Shown piece by piece: positions 1 through 7,770 of a DNA stretch of 64,000 nucleotides (its first letter is position 1; every line of letters begins with the position of its first letter). Origin of the DNA: Mycobacterium sp. UM_WGJ (lineage in GTDB: Bacteria > Actinomycetota > Actinomycetes > Mycobacteriales > Mycobacteriaceae); the NCBI RefSeq assembly GCF_000455125.1, contig NZ_AUWR01000009.1:1-64000 (forward strand), in the 5' to 3' direction. A program made the translations under genes and the position numbers. Under the pieces are notes generated by a model that saw nothing but the letters and a program-made list of their open reading frames with translations, ran no database searches and was not told the DNA's origin.

Positions 1-462
1 ACTGTTCCCGCCCACCACCCCGACGATCGGGACGTCGGCGCACAACTCGGGACGAAAACTCATCCGCCCGAATCGCTCGGCGGTGATGAACACCCGCGGC
101 CGGCTGGCGGTCAGGATGAAACCCAGTTCCCGCGGACCGTAGAAGTGCACGACGGGCACCACGATCGCGCCCAGAAACGCCGCCGCCCAGAACGCCGCGG
201 CCGCCTCCATCCAGTTGGGCAACTGCAGGGCCACCACGTCACCCGGACCCACGCCGCGCGCCCGCAGGCCCGCCGCCAGTCGGCGGGCAACCAGTTCCAC
301 GTCGGCGAAACTCCCCCGCCACGGCCGCACCGCCGAGTGCACCTCGAACCCGGTTTCCGCGCTCGCTGCCAGCCCGGCGGCGAGCAGGTCACCGAGTGTT
401 TCGCGGGTCCACCATCCCTGCTCTTCGTAGCGCCGAACCAGGTCGGCAGGAATCTTTCGCAT
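1..462 (-). CDS. Acyl-CoA synthetase / AMP-dependent ligase, N-terminal part (runs off left edge)
   Basis: The first 154 residues of an ANL-superfamily ligase, which activates a carboxylic acid to its CoA thioester through an acyl-adenylate. The start is the ATG at 460-462 (MRKIPADLVRRYEEQGWW). The stretch VVALQLPNWMEAAAAFWAA and the following LGAIVVPVVHFYGPRELGF are typical of the N-terminal domain of this family. The AMP-binding and C-terminal domains lie outside the window, so substrate class cannot be judged. It is divergent from the enoyl-CoA hydratase at 520 across 57 bp that carries a copy of the island-wide palindrome, which suggests co-regulation. A longer ORF in another frame of this strand is a GC shadow. 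Confidence 0.85.
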   Translation of the reverse strand, partial: MRKIPADLVRRYEEQGWWTRETLGDLLAAGLAASAETGFEVHSAVRPWRGSFADVELVARRLAAGLRARGVGPGDVVALQLPNWMEAAAAFWAAAFLGAIVVPVVHFYGPRELGFILTASRPRVFITAERFGRMSFRPELCADVPIVGVVGGNS

Positions 463-490
463 CTCACCCGTGATGCTATTCTCCGTTTTT

Positions 491-505
491 GAGAATGCCA
501 ATATC
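491..505. promoter_or_regulatory. Island-wide palindromic operator, copy 1
   Basis: GAGAAT-GCC-AATATC, 10 of 12 arm positions matching GAGAAT-N3-ATTCTC. An additional ATTCTC half-site at 478-483 stands exactly 7 bp before it (ATTCTC-N7-GAGAAT). It lies between the divergent ligase and enoyl-CoA hydratase starts, ending 14 bp before the ATG at 520. Confidence 0.5.
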
Positions 506-519
506 TTGAGTGGAGAGCC

Positions 520-1263
520 ATGGGTCAGGACCGTCCGGACGAACTGGGCGTACAACTGGATGACGGCCTGGCCATCATCACCATCGACCGGCCCGAGGCC
601 CGCAACGCCATCGCCCCGGAGACCATGGCGCAACTCGACCGGGCACTGGACAAGGTCTCCGGCGCGCAGGCCCTGGTGATCACCGGCGGCGGCGACCGCG
701 CCTTCGTCTCCGGCGGCGACCTCAAGCAGCTCGCCGCGCTGCGCACCGAGGCCGAGGCATCGGACATGGCCTGGCGGATGCGCACCCTGTGCGATCGGAT
801 CGCCGCCTTCCCGGCACCGGTGATTGCTGCCCTGAACGGCCACGCGTTGGGCGGTGGCGCCGAAGTTGCGGTCGCCGCCGACATCCGGATCGCGGCCGCC
901 GACATCAAGATCGCGTTCAATCAGGTGTCCCTGGCGATCATGCCGGCCTGGGGTGGCGCCGAGCGGCTGGGCAGATTGGTCGGACACAGTCAGGCGTTGC
1001 TGCTGGCCGGCACCGGGACCATGCTGGACGCTTCGGCGGCCGAACGCATCGGCCTGGTCAATCGGGTGGTTCCCCGGGAGTCCTTCGACGCCGAATGGCG
1101 CGCCTTGGCCCGGTCACTGGCCAACCCGTCGGCCGGGGAGATCAAACGGGTGCTCGGTGGCGCAACAGCGGACGAGGCGGTGGCGGCGTTCGCCCGGCTG
1201 TGGGTCGCCGACGAGCACTGGGAGGCCGCGGATCGCCTCCAACAAGGCAGGAAGCAGCGCTAA
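520..1263 (+). CDS. Enoyl-CoA hydratase/isomerase family protein
   Basis: A 247-residue crotonase-fold protein, the usual length for the family. The oxyanion-hole region is ALNGHALGGGAEV (about residues 105-117), and the first catalytic glutamate (equivalent to Glu144 of rat crotonase) is present in GGGAEV. The second acid (Glu164 equivalent, normally in a QPE motif) falls in FNQVSL, where serine replaces glutamate, so it may be an isomerase, a hydrolase or a hydratase with altered chemistry. The ATG at 520 has a GGAG ribosome site. Its stop overlaps the convergent TetR stop by 4 bp. It probably acts in CoA-ester beta-oxidation together with the divergent ligase. Confidence 0.85.
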   Translation: MGQDRPDELGVQLDDGLAIITIDRPEARNAIAPETMAQLDRALDKVSGAQALVITGGGDRAFVSGGDLKQLAALRTEAEASDMAWRMRTLCDRIAAFPAPVIAALNGHALGGGAEVAVAADIRIAAADIKIAFNQVSLAIMPAWGGAERLGRLVGHSQALLLAGTGTMLDASAAERIGLVNRVVPRESFDAEWRALARSLANPSAGEIKRVLGGATADEAVAAFARLWVADEHWEAADRLQQGRKQR

Positions 1264-1913
1264 TGCTCGACGGGCCCCGACACCAGCGCGACGCCCGAAA
1301 GCGGCGCGGACGGTGGCGGGTCGCCCTCGAGCCGGTGCAGCCAGCGCTCGACGAACTCGATGGTCTCGGGATGGCCGAGGGTCATGCCCAGCGCCTCCTG
1401 CTCGATGATCAGCATCCGCGAGGCGCTGGTCATGAGGACCATCAGTACCGTCGGCGGGAACTCCGCGTCGTCGACGCCGTACCGGGCGAACAGCCCGGAC
1501 ACCGCCTGGATCTGTTCGGCGCGCAGCCGCTCGGCGTAATTGGCGATCTCGGCCCGCAAGGCCTCGCGCTCGTTGGCCACGGTAATGAACTGCATGGTCA
1601 ACGCCGTCCATGCCGGATCGGTGTTGAATCGCCACAGCGCCCAGAGCGGCTTCGGCGACGCCAGCACCGCCGCCTGTTCGGCCAATCCCTGATCGCCACG
1701 CCGGCGGAAGATCGCCAGGAACAGGTCATCCATGGTGCGGAAGTAATAGTGCACGAGCTGATGCTTGAGGCCCGCCCGCTCAGCAACGCGACGGGAACTG
1801 ACCGCACCGGCGCCGTCGGTCAGCAGCAGCTCTTCCGCGGCGTCGAGCAACAGGGTCCGGTTCTTCGCGTCCGGGGCACCAATTCTGCGCTGTCCCTTAG
1901 CCGATTCGGGCAT
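1260..1913 (-). CDS. TetR-family transcriptional regulator
   Basis: A 217-residue TetR-type regulator. The N-terminal helix-turn-helix spans roughly residues 20-65: LLLDAAEELLLTDG, then VSSRRVAERAGLKHQLVHYYF, with the family's usual YYF end. The C-terminal ligand domain is divergent, as is normal. It starts 139 bp from the divergent P450 at 2053. Of the three TetR genes here it is the one without its own dedicated operator in sight. It is therefore a candidate, along with the IclR gene at 26020 or an unseen gene, for the factor that reads the island-wide palindrome. That link is inference only. Confidence 0.88.
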   Translation of the reverse strand: MPESAKGQRRIGAPDAKNRTLLLDAAEELLLTDGAGAVSSRRVAERAGLKHQLVHYYFRTMDDLFLAIFRRRGDQGLAEQAAVLASPKPLWALWRFNTDPAWTALTMQFITVANEREALRAEIANYAERLRAEQIQAVSGLFARYGVDDAEFPPTVLMVLMTSASRMLIIEQEALGMTLGHPETIEFVERWLHRLEGDPPPSAPLSGVALVSGPVEH

Positions 1914-2052
1914 ACAGGTCGCTCCGCATCGTTGTCGTCACCTTTACACCTTCGGCGGCCATCGTAGTGGCGCCGCAACCCTTGACCCCCAACCCCGCCC
2001 ATGCTAAGCAGGTGCACAGCATCTGTCAGCCCGTTCTGCAGAGAGGTCCACG

Positions 2053-3351
2053 TTGACTGACTTCGCGACGATCGATTTCTTCACCGATCAGTCCCTGGTA
2101 CCCGATCCCCACCCGTACTTCGACTACCTGCGGGCCCAGAGCCCGGTCACGCCGCTGGGCGTGTACGACGTGGTCGCGGTAACCGGCCACGAAGAGGCCA
2201 ACGAGATCTACCGCGACTCCGACACCTACTCCAACCTGGTCGCGGTCGGCGGACCGTTCCCGCCGCTGCCGTTCACCCCCGAAGGCGACGACATCAGCGA
2301 GCAGATCGAGGCGCACCGCCACCTGATGCCGATGACCGAACACATGGTCACCATGGACCCGCCCACGCACACGAAGGCGCGGTCGATACTGAGCCGACTG
2401 CTGACCCCCAAGCGACTCAAGGAGAACCAGGACTTCATGTGGCAGCTGGCCGACCGCCAGCTCGACTACTTCATCGACAGCGGCAGCTGCGAATTCCTCA
2501 CCTCCTACGCCAGGCCGTTCGCAATGCTGGTGGTCGCCGACCTGCTCGGCGTACCCGAAGAGGACCGGCCGGTGTTCCAGGAGGTGCTGGGCGCACCGCA
2601 GCCGGGTGCCCGCATCGGCGCACTGGACCACGAGGAGCTGGCCCACGATCCGCTGGCCTGGCTGGACGACAAGTTCAGCCGCTACCTGTCTGACCGGCGC
2701 GAGAACCCGCGCGGCGACGTACTGACCGATCTGGCCACCGCCACCTACGAAGACGGCTCGATCCCCGAGATCGCCGACGTGGTCAAGAGCGCCACCTTCC
2801 TGTTCGGTGCCGGGCAGGAGACCACCACCAAACTGCTCAGTGCCGCATTGCGGTTCATGGCCGAGGACCCCGGCCTCGTCGAGCAGTTGCGCGCCGATCG
2901 CAGCAAGATCCCGAACTTCCTCGAGGAGACCCTGCGGCTGGAAAGCCCGGTGAAGACCGACCCCCGATTGGTGCGCAAGACCACCACGCTGGGCGGGGTC
3001 GAACTGAAGGCCGGCACCGTCGTGGTCATGTTCCCCGGCGCCGTCAACCGCGACCCCCGCAAATTCGAGAACCCGCATGAGCTGCGAATCGACCGTCCCA
3101 ACGTGCGCGAGCACCTGGCATTCGCCCGGGGCAGCCACACCTGTCCGGGCTCACCGCTGGCCCGCGCCGAGAGCCGCATCTCGCTGGAACGAATCCTGGA
3201 TCGGATGACCGACATTCGGCTCGACGAGACCCAGCACGGCCCGGCCGGCGAGCGCCGGTTCACCTTCGAGCCGACATTCATCCTGCGCGGATTGACCGAA
3301 CTGCATCTGGAATTCACGCCAGTGGCGGCTCCGGCCACCGCGGGCCTGTAG
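2053..3351 (+). CDS. Cytochrome P450
   Basis: A 432-residue class I P450 that needs an external ferredoxin. It shows the I-helix oxygen-activation motif AGQETT (residues 253-258), the ExxR motif EETLR (Glu292/Arg295) and the heme loop FARGSHTCPGSPLAR with the thiolate Cys364. The start is TTG at 2053, with GAGAGG about 6 bp upstream; no ATG fits. It is closely similar to the P450 at 59386-60684: both begin with IDFFTDQ, share LLTPKRLKEN and have the CPGSPLARAE heme loop. The next gene, 29 bp on, is another P450, followed by a mycofactocin-type SDR, so the likely route is hydroxylation and then alcohol oxidation. Confidence 0.95.
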   Translation: MTDFATIDFFTDQSLVPDPHPYFDYLRAQSPVTPLGVYDVVAVTGHEEANEIYRDSDTYSNLVAVGGPFPPLPFTPEGDDISEQIEAHRHLMPMTEHMVTMDPPTHTKARSILSRLLTPKRLKENQDFMWQLADRQLDYFIDSGSCEFLTSYARPFAMLVVADLLGVPEEDRPVFQEVLGAPQPGARIGALDHEELAHDPLAWLDDKFSRYLSDRRENPRGDVLTDLATATYEDGSIPEIADVVKSATFLFGAGQETTTKLLSAALRFMAEDPGLVEQLRADRSKIPNFLEETLRLESPVKTDPRLVRKTTTLGGVELKAGTVVVMFPGAVNRDPRKFENPHELRIDRPNVREHLAFARGSHTCPGSPLARAESRISLERILDRMTDIRLDETQHGPAGERRFTFEPTFILRGLTELHLEFTPVAAPATAGL

Positions 3352-3380
3352 ACCGCAGCTCTGCCGAAGGGACCAACAAC

Positions 3381-4583
3381 ATGACGGTGACCACCACCGA
3401 CGAAGCGCGCTACGACCCGTATGACGTTGACCTCAACAGCAATCCGTACCCGATGTTTCGTCGGCTTCGCGAAGAGGCACCGCTGTACTACAACGCCGAG
3501 CACGACTTCTACGCACTGAGCCGGTTCGACGACGTCAACAAGGCCCTGGTCGATCACCAGACCTTCAGCTCGGCGCGCGGGGCGATTCTGGAGCTGATCA
3601 AGGCCAATACCCCGATCCCGCCCGGCCTGATCCTGTTCGAGGACCCACCGATCCACGACATTCACCGCAAGTTGCTGGCCCGGATGTTCACCCCGCGCAA
3701 GATCGCCGAACTCGAATCCAAGATCCGCGAGTACTGCGCCCGTTGCCTCGATCCCCTGATCGGCACCGGCCGCCTCGATTTCGTGGCGGACCTCGGCGCC
3801 CAGATGCCCATGCGGGTCATCGGCATGCTGGTGGGCATTCCCGAAGCCGATCAGGAGATCATCCGGGACCGCTCGAATGACAACATGCGCACCGAAGCCG
3901 GCAAGCCGATGACGGTTGCCTCCGAAGGCTTCGACGACGGTTCGATCTTCGCCGACTATCTGGACTGGCGCGTCGAGCACCCGTCCGACGACATCATGAC
4001 CGAACTGCTCAACGTCGAATTCACCGACGAATCCGGCACCACTCGGCGGCTGACACGCGACGAGTTGCTGATGTACGTGATGCTGGTGGCCGGGGCCGGA
4101 AACGAAACCACCACCCGGCTGATCGGTTGGACCGGCAAGGTGCTCTCAGAGCATCCCGACCAGCGTCGCGAGTTGGTGGCGAACCCCGCGCTGATCCCGC
4201 AGGCGATCGAAGAGCTGCTGCGCTTCGAGCCACCGGCACCGCACGTGGCGCGCTACGTCACCCGCGATGTGGAGTACTACGGCCAGACCGTGCCCGAAGG
4301 TGCCGTGATGATGATGCTGATCGGCGCGGCCAACCGCGACCACCGCCGGTTCGCCCCGGACGGGGACGTTTTCGACATCCACCGCGAGGCACGCCAGCAC
4401 CTGACTTTCAGTGTGGGCGCGCACTACTGCTTGGGTGCCGCACTGGCCCGCCTGGAAGGGCGAATCGCGCTGGAGGAGATCCTCAAACGCTTCCCCGAGT
4501 GGGACGTCGACCTCACCAAGGCAGCGCTGTCACCGACTTCGACGGTCCGCGGGTGGGAGTCCATGCCCGCTTCGGTCGGATGA
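3381..4583 (+). CDS. Cytochrome P450
   Basis: A 400-residue P450 starting at ATG 3381 behind GAAGGG. The I-helix motif is AGAGNETTT (237-245), ExxR is Glu278/Arg281 in EELLRFEPP, and the heme loop is FSVGAHYCLGAALAR with Cys350. It resembles the P450 at 57464 (both carry REEAPLYYNAE near residue 30) more than its upstream neighbour, so the adjacent pair is not a recent tandem duplication. It is 34 bp from the following SDR and probably shares a transcript with it. No ferredoxin gene is adjacent; one from elsewhere in the island may serve it. Confidence 0.95.
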   Translation: MTVTTTDEARYDPYDVDLNSNPYPMFRRLREEAPLYYNAEHDFYALSRFDDVNKALVDHQTFSSARGAILELIKANTPIPPGLILFEDPPIHDIHRKLLARMFTPRKIAELESKIREYCARCLDPLIGTGRLDFVADLGAQMPMRVIGMLVGIPEADQEIIRDRSNDNMRTEAGKPMTVASEGFDDGSIFADYLDWRVEHPSDDIMTELLNVEFTDESGTTRRLTRDELLMYVMLVAGAGNETTTRLIGWTGKVLSEHPDQRRELVANPALIPQAIEELLRFEPPAPHVARYVTRDVEYYGQTVPEGAVMMMLIGAANRDHRRFAPDGDVFDIHREARQHLTFSVGAHYCLGAALARLEGRIALEEILKRFPEWDVDLTKAALSPTSTVRGWESMPASVG

Positions 4584-4617
4584 ATCCACTTCTACGAGAT
4601 ACGAATTGAGGGTTTCC

Positions 4618-5457
4618 ATGACTGGACGTGTTGAGGGCAAGGTCGCATTCATCACCGGCGCAGCCCACGGCCAGGGCCGCAGCCACGCGGTGCGGCTGGC
4701 CGAGGAGGGCGCCGACATCATCGCGATCGACGTCTGTAAGCCGATCGTCGCGAATTCGCCGATCCCGCCGGCCACCCCGGAGGAACTGGCCGAGACCGTC
4801 GACCTGGTCAAGGCCCGAGGCCGCCGGATCTTCACCGCCGAAGTCGATGTGCGCGACTTCGACGGACTCAAGGCCGCGGTGGACGCCGGCGTGGAGGAGC
4901 TGGGTCGCCTGGACATCATCGTGGCCAACGCCGGCATCGGCAACGGTGGCGACACCCTGGACCAGTGCACCGAACACGACTGGCAGGAGATGATCGACAT
5001 CAACCTGTCGGGCGTGTGGAAAACCGTCAAAGCGGGTGTCCCGCACCTTATTTCCGGAGGAAGGGGCGGGTCGATCATCCTGACCAGCTCCGTCGGCGGA
5101 CTCAAGGCCTACCCGCATTGCGGCAACTACGTCGCCGCCAAGCACGGCGTGGTGGGCATCATGCGCTCGTTCGCCGTCGAGTTGGGACATCAGAACATTC
5201 GCGTCAACACCGTGCACCCCACCCACGTCAGCACCGGAATGATCATGAACGAGGGCACCTGGAAGATGTTCCGCCCGGACCTGGAGAACCCCGGTCCCGA
5301 GGACATGGCGCCGATCTGCCAGATGTTCCACACCCTGCCGGTGCCCTGGGTGGACGCGGTGGACATCAGCAACGCCGTGCTGTTCCTGGCCTCTGACGAA
5401 GCCCGCTACATCACCGGCGTCACCTTGCCGGTCGACGCGGGAAGCTGCCTGAAATAG
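4618..5457 (+). CDS. Mycofactocin-dependent-type short-chain dehydrogenase
   Basis: A 279-residue SDR. The Rossmann motif is TGAAHGQGRSHAVRLAEEG (from residue 14), followed by DIIAIDVC and a family-specific insert (IVANSPIPPATPEELAETV). The active site is TSSVGG with YVAAK. The GQGRSHA signature and the insert after the NAD-binding strand match the mycofactocin-coupled SDR family, whose NAD(H) is not freely exchanged and is re-oxidised through mycofactocin. It probably oxidises an alcohol made by the two upstream P450s. The ATG at 4618 is used; the longer reading frame from 4411 overlaps the P450 and is rejected. A paralogue lies at 43485. Confidence 0.93.
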   Translation: MTGRVEGKVAFITGAAHGQGRSHAVRLAEEGADIIAIDVCKPIVANSPIPPATPEELAETVDLVKARGRRIFTAEVDVRDFDGLKAAVDAGVEELGRLDIIVANAGIGNGGDTLDQCTEHDWQEMIDINLSGVWKTVKAGVPHLISGGRGGSIILTSSVGGLKAYPHCGNYVAAKHGVVGIMRSFAVELGHQNIRVNTVHPTHVSTGMIMNEGTWKMFRPDLENPGPEDMAPICQMFHTLPVPWVDAVDISNAVLFLASDEARYITGVTLPVDAGSCLK

Positions 5458-5468
5458 CTGTCTCGGTA

Positions 5469-5531
5469 CGTTGACTCTGCGTCCACCAGGCGAAAGTGCG
5501 AGTGACCTGTCTGGTGAGCGCAGAGTCAACG
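5469..5531. repeat. 63-bp interrupted palindrome (large hairpin)
   Basis: A perfect 13-bp inverted repeat, CGTTGACTCTGCG at 5469-5481 and CGCAGAGTCAACG at 5519-5531. After a 2-nt mismatch the stem continues with CACCAG/CTGGTG, leaving a loop of about 21 nt. It sits just after the SDR stop and just before the TetR promoter. It could be a terminator-like structure, a small structured RNA or a copy of a dispersed repeat. There is no T-run, so it is not a classical intrinsic terminator. Confidence 0.7.
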
Positions 5532-5544
5532 ACCTGGATATGCG

Positions 5545-5578
5545 TTGACGGCCGATTATGCAACTGATCATAATCGGC
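5545..5578 (+). promoter_or_regulatory. Autoregulated promoter and TetR operator
   Basis: TTGACG at 5545-5550 and CATAAT at 5569-5574, 18 bp apart, make a good SigA-type promoter. The predicted start of transcription is about 5581, the A of the TetR ATG. A perfect 10-bp inverted repeat, GCCGATTATG (5551-5560) and CATAATCGGC (5569-5578), covers the spacer and the -10 box. This is the expected position for a self-repressing TetR operator. Confidence 0.75.
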
Positions 5579-5580
5579 CG

Positions 5581-6186
5581 ATGGCGCGCGACACCCGGCA
5601 GGCGATGGTGCTGACCGCCGTGGCACTGCTGCGCGAACGCGGCGCCGACGGGATCACCCTGGACACCCTGGTGAGCCGCAGTGGCGCGCAGCGCGGCTCG
5701 ATCTATCACCACTTTCCGGGCGGACGCGCCCAGATCCTCGACGAAGCCGTTCAACTCGGCGGCGATGCGATCGGCTCACTCATCACCGGCTCCGCAGCCG
5801 GCGGTCCGATCGCGGTGCTCGATCGGCTGGCCGCCTTCTGGCGAAAGATGCTGACCGAGACCGGCTATACCGCCGGGTGCCCGATGGTATCGGCCGCGGT
5901 CAGTTCCGGGCCCGACTCGCCGCTGCTCCATCACGCGCAGCGGATCTTCGCGGCCTGGAAGACGCGGTTGATCGACTGCTTCGTGACCGACGGCCTGGAC
6001 GCCGACGCGGCCGGCCGGCTGGCGACCATGTGCATCGCCGCGATGCAGGGCGCGATCATCATGTGCCGCACCGAGGCGAGCCTGCAGCCGCTGGACGATG
6101 TCGCCGGCGAGCTGCGGGTCCTGGTCTCCGCCCGAACCCTGTTCTGCACCACAGCCGACCCGGCCGGTTGCCCGGGCAGCATCTGA
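5581..6186 (+). CDS. TetR-family regulator (LmrA/YxaF-like)
   Basis: A 201-residue regulator. The HTH region is AVALLRERGADGITLDTLV followed by GSIYHHFPGGR; the IYHHF end of the recognition helix and a CPMVSAAV segment near residue 100 are typical of the LmrA/YxaF subgroup. The start is ATG 5581, not the in-frame TTG at 5545, because that TTG is the -35 box and the intervening codons are the operator. No ribosome site is visible, so the transcript is probably leaderless. It heads a three-gene unit with an SRPBCC protein and an LLM oxidoreductase, its likely targets. Confidence 0.9.
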   Translation: MARDTRQAMVLTAVALLRERGADGITLDTLVSRSGAQRGSIYHHFPGGRAQILDEAVQLGGDAIGSLITGSAAGGPIAVLDRLAAFWRKMLTETGYTAGCPMVSAAVSSGPDSPLLHHAQRIFAAWKTRLIDCFVTDGLDADAAGRLATMCIAAMQGAIIMCRTEASLQPLDDVAGELRVLVSARTLFCTTADPAGCPGSI

Positions 6187-6197
6187 GAGGAACCGCC

Positions 6198-6701
6198 ATG
6201 GAATGGACCGGGGCCGTATACGCCGACGCACCGACGGTGGAGGTCTCCACCTGGATCGACGCCCCGCCGGAGCGCGTCTGGGAGCTGGCCAGCGACATCC
6301 ACGCGGTCGCCGAGAGCAGTCAGGAGCTCCAGCGCGTCGAATGGGCCGACGGTGATGGGCCCCGGCTGGGCGCGCGGTTCACCGGGTATAACCGGCATCC
6401 CGCCCTCGGGGAATGGTCCACGATCTCCGAAGTGGTCGAGTTCGAACCGCTGACGGTGTTCGGTTGGGCCGTCAGCGATCCCGTCAACCCCACGTCCTCG
6501 TGGCGGTTGAGCCTGACCCCGGAGGGGACCGGCACCCGCCTGACCGAGTGGATGCAGCTGGGGCCCGCGCCGTCCGGGCTGTCACTGGCCATCTCCGCGA
6601 TGCCGGACAAGGAACAGAAGATCGTGTTCGTGCGGCTGCGTGAATTCGAGGCGGGCATGACGGCCACCCTCGATCACCTCAAACAGCGCGCCGAGCACTG
6701 A
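6198..6701 (+). CDS. SRPBCC (polyketide cyclase/START-like) protein
   Basis: A 167-residue protein of the SRPBCC helix-grip fold, which binds small hydrophobic ligands. The N-terminal strand VEVSTWIDAPPERVWELASD is the diagnostic opening of the family, followed by a beta-rich core (GEWSTISEVVEFEPLTVFGW) and a long C-terminal helix. The start ATG 6198 has AGAGGA upstream. Its TGA overlaps the ATG of the next gene by 1 bp, so the two are probably translationally coupled. The ligand and any catalytic role are unknown. Confidence 0.85.
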   Translation: MEWTGAVYADAPTVEVSTWIDAPPERVWELASDIHAVAESSQELQRVEWADGDGPRLGARFTGYNRHPALGEWSTISEVVEFEPLTVFGWAVSDPVNPTSSWRLSLTPEGTGTRLTEWMQLGPAPSGLSLAISAMPDKEQKIVFVRLREFEAGMTATLDHLKQRAEH

Positions 6702-7762
6702 TGCGCGCGGCCATCACGCTGGAAGCGGCCAGCGTCGGCAGCTGGGAGCACCAGAAGCTGCTGGTCCGCGAGGCCGAGAAGATGGGCCTGGACATCTGCT
6801 GGGTCGCCGAGGCGTGGGGCGCGGACGCGGTCTCGGCACTGGGCTACTACGCCGCGTGCACCGACCGAATGCTGCTGGGATCGGGGATCATCCAGCTGTC
6901 CACTCGCACTCCGGTCGCCATTGCCCAAGCCGCCATCACACTGTCCAACCTGTCCGGCGGACGGTTCCTGCTCGGTCTGGGCGCCTCGGGCCCCCAGGTC
7001 ATCGAGGGGCTGCACGGTCAGTCCTTCGACCGGCCGCTTCCCCGGATGCGCGAGACCATCGAGATCATCCGGCAGGCGGTCGCCGGCGAGCGGATCGCTT
7101 ATAGCGGCAAACAGTTCCAGATCCCCCGACTCGGTTCGGCCACCAAGCCCATGCGGTTGTCGATGCGCGCCGAACACTCGATCCCGCTGTATCTGGCCAG
7201 CCTCACCCCGGCGATGCTGACGCTGACCGGCGAGGTCGCCGACGGCTGGCTCGGCACCAGCTTCGTGCCCGAGGGTGCCGACGCGGCCTACTTCACCCAT
7301 CTCGACAGCGGCCTGGCCCGCTCCGGGCGCACTCGTGCGGACCTCGACGTCTGCCAGGGCGCCGAAGTATCGTTCGCCAGCGACGACAAGCATCTGAAGG
7401 AACTGATCGACAGCCGCAAGACCGAGCTGGCTTTCAGCCTGGGCGGAATGGGTTCGGCCAGTACCAATTTCTACAACCAGGCCTACAGTCGGCAGGGCTG
7501 GTCGGATGTCGCCGCCGCGGTGAAGGAGCGCTGGCAGGCCGGCGACCGGGAAGGCGCCGCCGCGTTGATCACCGACGAGATGGTGCTGGCCACCACCTTG
7601 ATCGGCACCGCTTCGATGGTTCGGGATCGCCTGCAGGTCTGGTGCGACACCGGCGTGGACACCGTGCGGGTCTACCCAGCCGGCGAGCGCCTCGAAGATC
7701 GGATCGCCACGCTAGGCGCCGCGATCGAGCTGGTGCACTCGATCACGCGCACCGGCCGGTAG
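6701..7762 (+). CDS. LLM-class (luciferase-like) F420- or flavin-dependent oxidoreductase
   Basis: A 353-residue TIM-barrel protein of the luciferase-like family, with the typical LGSGIIQLSTRTPVAIAQ strand-loop and LSGGRFLLGLGASGPQVIEG. The general pattern matches mycobacterial F420-dependent enzymes of this fold, but F420 versus FMN use cannot be told from sequence by eye. It is the last gene of the TetR-SRPBCC-LLM unit and converges on the CoA-transferase with only 8 bp between their stops. It probably oxidises or reduces an alcohol, ketone or enone intermediate. Confidence 0.85.
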   Translation: MRAAITLEAASVGSWEHQKLLVREAEKMGLDICWVAEAWGADAVSALGYYAACTDRMLLGSGIIQLSTRTPVAIAQAAITLSNLSGGRFLLGLGASGPQVIEGLHGQSFDRPLPRMRETIEIIRQAVAGERIAYSGKQFQIPRLGSATKPMRLSMRAEHSIPLYLASLTPAMLTLTGEVADGWLGTSFVPEGADAAYFTHLDSGLARSGRTRADLDVCQGAEVSFASDDKHLKELIDSRKTELAFSLGGMGSASTNFYNQAYSRQGWSDVAAAVKERWQAGDREGAAALITDEMVLATTLIGTASMVRDRLQVWCDTGVDTVRVYPAGERLEDRIATLGAAIELVHSITRTGR

Positions 7763-7770
7763 CTGCCCGG

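Noticed and set aside
5545-5580. TTG 5545 as the start of the TetR gene
   Set aside because: These bases are the -35 box and operator of the gene's own promoter; the protein homology begins at the ATG at 5581.
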